From Bacillus norwichensis (GTDB taxonomy: Bacteria; Bacillota; Bacilli; Bacillales; Bacillaceae_C), in assembly GCF_014836955.1 (NCBI RefSeq), contig NZ_JACSPV010000026.1:1-60879 (forward strand): a stretch of DNA of 60,879 nt. The letters are read 5' to 3'. Positions within the stretch are counted from its first letter, which is position 1, and each line of letters begins with the position of its first letter. Of the stretch, positions 58,172-60,879 are shown piece by piece. A program made the translations under genes and the position numbers. Below the pieces are notes generated by a model. The model was not told where the DNA came from and made no database searches. It saw only the letters and a list, made by a program, of their open reading frames with translations.

Positions 58172-58570
58172 ATGGCAGAAGAAAATCAAGAATTAGAGCA
58201 AGAACAACAGGAATTGCAGCAGGAAGAAACAGAGGTTCAAAATGAAACTTTTACTAATGAGGATCAACTTGCAGAGATTCAGGCACAAAAAGCGGAATTG
58301 GACAAGTTGAAAAAGGAAATGTTTCAAAAAGATGTTCAATTCACATTAAAAGAAAAAGGGCTTGGAAAGTTTGCTTCCATTGTAAAGGTGGAAAATGAAG
58401 AAGAATTAAAAGAGGTTGTCGGAACACTTTCCCAAATTGTCACTGATATTAAAGTTTCTACTGGATATGTTCCGACTGAGCATAAAAAACAGAACGAGTA
58501 CGATGCTTTTGCTTCAAAAGGTGATACAAAAGGCATGATTGCAACAAAATTATCAAAGTTGTTTAGATGA
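58172..58570 (+). CDS. Phage capsid scaffolding protein (DUF4355-like)
   Basis: A 132-residue protein with a Glu/Gln-rich coiled coil (residues 3-60) and a C-terminal part FTLKEKGLGKFASIVKVEN .. KGMIATKLSKLF. This is the layout of scaffold proteins that guide procapsid assembly and are removed later. It directly precedes the capsid gene, the standard order. A terminator lies between the two. Confidence 0.8.
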   Translation: MAEENQELEQEQQELQQEETEVQNETFTNEDQLAEIQAQKAELDKLKKEMFQKDVQFTLKEKGLGKFASIVKVENEEELKEVVGTLSQIVTDIKVSTGYVPTEHKKQNEYDAFASKGDTKGMIATKLSKLFR

Positions 58571-58572
58571 AG

Positions 58573-58607
58573 GACACTTTAACAAAAATGTTAGAGTGTC
58601 TTTTTTA
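58573..58607 (+). terminator. Terminator between scaffold and capsid genes
   Basis: GACACTTTAACA and TGTTAGAGTGTC (one mismatch) around AAAA, then TTTTTT. It may lower or separate transcription of the capsid gene from the scaffold gene. Confidence 0.85.
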
Positions 58608-58642
58608 TATTAAAAAAATAAATTATAAAGGGGTTATGTTAA

Positions 58643-59512
58643 ATGTTTAAGTCTACTAACTTTACTGAATTAGAACAAATTTCACTAGCTAAGGAAATTG
58701 CAGTGATCGGAGTACAAGCAACGCCACTTACTTCTATGCTTATGGCAAAAGGAAATGTTGAGAAAGCCTTGTCCACTGTTTACACCTGGAGAGAAAAGAC
58801 ACTTGACCATGATGAAGATTTGTCAGCGGTTGAAGGTTCAGACGAAATCAAATTCTATGAATCTGCTAGAGCCGAACTTAACAACATTCTTGAAATCTTT
58901 AAAAAAGGTGCCTCAATTAGTGGAACAGCAGTCGCCATGAAATCTAACCAATTTGCAGAAGAAGTTAATGATCGCCTTCTTGAATTGAAAATCAACATGG
59001 AAAAGAAATTTATCAATGGACTGCGTAATGATGGCAGCACAGCACCTTTCAAACGTCAACTTTCAGGATTGATTGAAATGGCAGATTCTTCCAATGCAGT
59101 TGAGGTTACTGGTGCAATCACTGAGGATGATGTAAAGAAAGTTATGCGTAATCTTTGGAGTCAAGATTTGTCAGAGGGTACAGTTTATGCTTTTGTAAAT
59201 GCTGATATTAAAGAGCAAATTGATGCAATTTACAAAGACAGATACAATTACAATCATGTAACTACTTCATTTGGATTGCTCGTTGATGAAATCAATACTA
59301 ACTATGGGAAGGTACAGTTTGTACTGTCTAAACATGTTCCTGAAGATAAGATGGTTGTATTCAATGATTCATATGTTGACCTTGCTTACCTAAGGGAACC
59401 ACACTTTGAGCCACTAGCAAAAACAGGCGACAGTGTAAAAGGGCAAGTAATTGCAGAAGCAACACTTAAAGTAGGTAGTAAAAAAGGCGTTGCAGTTGTA
59501 ACTTTATCCTAA
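58643..59512 (+). CDS. Major capsid protein (SU10/DUF5309-like, HK97 fold)
   Basis: A 289-residue protein with SLAKEIAVIGVQATPLTSML near the N-terminus, KSNQFAEEVNDRLLELKINMEKKFINGL as the spine-helix region, and AYLREPHFEPLAKTGDSVKGQVIAEATLKV near the end. These match SU10-type major capsid proteins. ATG follows AAAGGGG. No portal, head protease or terminase gene is found between the integrase and this gene, which is unusual for a prophage. Confidence 0.85.
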   Translation: MFKSTNFTELEQISLAKEIAVIGVQATPLTSMLMAKGNVEKALSTVYTWREKTLDHDEDLSAVEGSDEIKFYESARAELNNILEIFKKGASISGTAVAMKSNQFAEEVNDRLLELKINMEKKFINGLRNDGSTAPFKRQLSGLIEMADSSNAVEVTGAITEDDVKKVMRNLWSQDLSEGTVYAFVNADIKEQIDAIYKDRYNYNHVTTSFGLLVDEINTNYGKVQFVLSKHVPEDKMVVFNDSYVDLAYLREPHFEPLAKTGDSVKGQVIAEATLKVGSKKGVAVVTLS

Positions 59513-59523
59513 TATACATAACT

Positions 59524-59562
59524 AAGAGGGTATCCTTTCGGGTATCCTCTTTTATTTTTCTT
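59524..59562 (+). terminator. Terminator after the capsid gene
   Basis: AAGAGG..ATCC and GGGTAT..CCTCTT fold into a bulged hairpin followed by TTATTTTTC. Confidence 0.8.
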
Positions 59563-59593
59563 TATTTTTTCTTAATTTATTTAAGGAGTGAGG

Positions 59594-59773
59594 ATGATGA
59601 TTGATTTGAGGGAGAAATATCTCCTGTTAAGAAGAAAAAAGAAAATCACAGCAAAAGAGATCGCTAAATATATTAGATGTTCGGCTTCACTTATAAGCCG
59701 TTATGAAACTGGCGATTGTGGCATGATGCCCGATAAAGTCAAAGCATATAGAGAATATATAGATAAAAATTAA
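59594..59773 (+). CDS. Small Cro/CI-like HTH protein
   Basis: A 59-residue HTH: REKYLLLRRKKKITAKEIAK then CSASLISRYETGDCGM, a clear XRE recognition helix. It is basic overall and consists only of the DNA-binding domain. Two in-frame ATGs (59594, 59597) follow AAGGAG. A regulator downstream of the capsid gene is unusual and may control the next genes. Confidence 0.82.
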   Translation: MMIDLREKYLLLRRKKKITAKEIAKYIRCSASLISRYETGDCGMMPDKVKAYREYIDKN

Positions 59774-59794
59774 TAATGATAAGGAGGTCAATTT

Positions 59795-60388
59795 ATGAAA
59801 GTGGATAAAAGAGAACAGTATGACTGGAAGATTGTTAAAATAAATGACTTATTAAATCATTATGCAATTATCTTTTATTTAACTAAAGATCAGACAGTTT
59901 CGCATATAGATTTTTTCTTAAGTAGAAAAGAACGAATATTGAGAATAAATTTTGTCTTTATTCTTGAAAAGTATAGAGGTTTTCCAAAATTACATAACTA
60001 CATGTGTCAAGTTTTTAGTGACTTTTATTATGAAAACTATAATAATTTTTCTATAGAATTTATTTTTTTAGATCAGAGATTTCAAAAAATGATAAAGCGA
60101 AAGGTTAGTTCTGGGAAATTACCAAAGCAAGTACAGGTAGAAAATTATGATATTGAAAAAAAGATAATTTCATTGGAATTAACAATTTCTGAATTAACTA
60201 TTGAAAAAGAAAAACTTGATATGTTTAAAAGATGTTATCTTTTGGACAAATATGATTCCTCTACAAAATATTATCTTGAAAATGAAATTTCATCTATTAT
60301 AAATAAAATTAATTACTGTACTAAAATTTTAGAGAACGCCTATAAAATAAGAAATGATATTTCCAATTACAATTCTAGGAGGTATTAA
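59795..60388 (+). CDS. Hypothetical phage-element protein
   Basis: A 197-residue basic protein. The N-terminal half is mixed alpha/beta (KIVKINDLLNHYAIIFYLTK), the C-terminal half a coiled coil (EKKIISLELTISELTIEKEK onward). Very AT-rich codon use compared with the host genes. Ribosome site AAGGAGGTC. Not recognised. Confidence 0.65.
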   Translation: MKVDKREQYDWKIVKINDLLNHYAIIFYLTKDQTVSHIDFFLSRKERILRINFVFILEKYRGFPKLHNYMCQVFSDFYYENYNNFSIEFIFLDQRFQKMIKRKVSSGKLPKQVQVENYDIEKKIISLELTISELTIEKEKLDMFKRCYLLDKYDSSTKYYLENEISSIINKINYCTKILENAYKIRNDISNYNSRRY

Positions 60389-60389
60389 T

Positions 60390-60566
60390 ATGGCAAACAA
60401 AGACTATTTTTTCTGCTATACAAAAAAGGTGTCTGATTACTTGAATGAAAAAGGATTCCAATTTATTACAGTAGCAAAGAGTGTTTCTAACCATAAAATA
60501 TTTTCACTTTATGAAATTACACCGGAGTTACAGGAAGCCTTAAAAGAATATAAAAATCTAAAATAA
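60390..60566 (+). CDS. Small phage protein (DUF5659-like)
   Basis: A 58-residue protein: NKDYFFCYTKKVSDYLNEKG then ITPELQEALKEYKNLK. The pattern (FFCY.K..S.YL...GF.., short helix at the end) resembles the DUF5659 group found in phages and conjugative elements. ATG 60390 follows AGGAGG; the frame extends upstream to 60354 inside the previous gene. Confidence 0.6.
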   Translation: MANKDYFFCYTKKVSDYLNEKGFQFITVAKSVSNHKIFSLYEITPELQEALKEYKNLK

Positions 60567-60606
60567 TCTAATCAAATTAAATCTTTACATAATCGGAGGA
60601 ATAGAA

Positions 60607-60807
60607 ATGAATTTTGAAGAAATTGAATACCAATTACAATTTAATGAAAAGGAATCTGATGTATTTATACACAATGAAATATTTGAGGACTTGAAAAAAA
60701 GTGATATTAGGAAAGTGCATATTCCCTTCACATATTCTTACTACTATTTGATCAACTGGCTTTATAGGAATACAAAATATGGAAGTTTTGCCATTGACCA
60801 AATGTGA
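60607..60807 (+). CDS. Small hypothetical phage-element protein
   Basis: A 66-residue protein (EEIEYQLQFNEKESDVFIHN; FTYSYYYLINWLYRNTKYGS). Ribosome site GGAGGAA. Not recognised. The base composition changes soon after its stop, so its C-terminus might have been altered by an insertion there. Confidence 0.55.
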   Translation: MNFEEIEYQLQFNEKESDVFIHNEIFEDLKKSDIRKVHIPFTYSYYYLINWLYRNTKYGSFAIDQM

Positions 60808-60879
60808 CTGATAAACTAAAGTGGACAGTTCCCGCCAAATAAGATTGAACACTTTATCTGAGGGAATGGGAGTTCAATT

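Overview
The window looks like the chromosome of an endospore-forming member of the Bacillaceae (low-GC Firmicutes). Sporulation genes (spoVK, spoIIP, sirA), strong AGGAGG-type ribosome binding sites, TTG/GTG starts and a gene order collinear with the Bacillus subtilis hfq-glnA and lexA-tkt-yneF segments support this. The genus cannot be fixed from the sequence alone.

Layout. 1-4.6 kb: glycerol catabolism (glpK, glpD), then miaA and hfq. 4.6-14.3 kb: an operon under a clear sigma-54 (-24/-12) promoter. It encodes a small membrane protein plus a sodium:solute symporter, an ETF alpha/beta pair, a two-part membrane iron-sulfur/heterodisulfide-reductase-like protein, and a trimethylamine-dehydrogenase-like flavoprotein. 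It ends with its own PAS/AAA+ enhancer-binding activator. The set resembles dimethylglycine or N-methylproline demethylation systems (DgcA/DgcB/EtfAB type). 14.4-19.6 kb: spoVK, hflX, ynbB, glnA, with glnR missing from its usual place. 19.6-28.3 kb: a decayed accessory zone of small membrane proteins, a lipoprotein, a holin-amidase lysis cassette, a frameshifted LysM remnant and orphan IS21-like end repeats. 28.4-32.3 kb: a GbsR-type regulator divergent from the opuA glycine betaine transporter, with a perfect 22-bp palindrome between them. 32.3-38.7 kb: mixed small genes, an erythromycin-esterase-like protein, panD with a structured leader, a DUF2975/HTH pair, a CPBP protease and a universal stress protein.

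38.7-44.5 kb: a purine riboswitch followed by a molybdenum xanthine-dehydrogenase operon. The terminator shares the 3' strand of P1, so ligand binding should switch the genes ON, as expected for a catabolic operon. 44.6-53.0 kb: ferritin, GNAT, spoIIP, the SOS pair lexA and a shortened yneA-like gene with three LexA boxes, yneB, ynzC, tkt, sirA, yneF.

53.1 kb to the end: a prophage or phage-like satellite inserted after yneF. It carries a tyrosine integrase, small proteins, a 2.1-kb mostly non-coding stretch, a BhlA-type holin, a frameshifted gene, small structural proteins, a scaffold protein and an SU10-like major capsid protein. The non-coding stretch contains a roughly 450-nt region rich in hairpins, then an array of about four degenerate repeat units, three of them with TTGATA-like/TATAAG elements at exactly 17-nt spacing. 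This is the least explained part of the window.

A structured repeat of about 150-180 bp occurs three times (4709-4890, 35651-35800, 49652-49805), always upstream of and co-oriented with a plus-strand gene. Several genes of 42-58 codons were found by direct reading.
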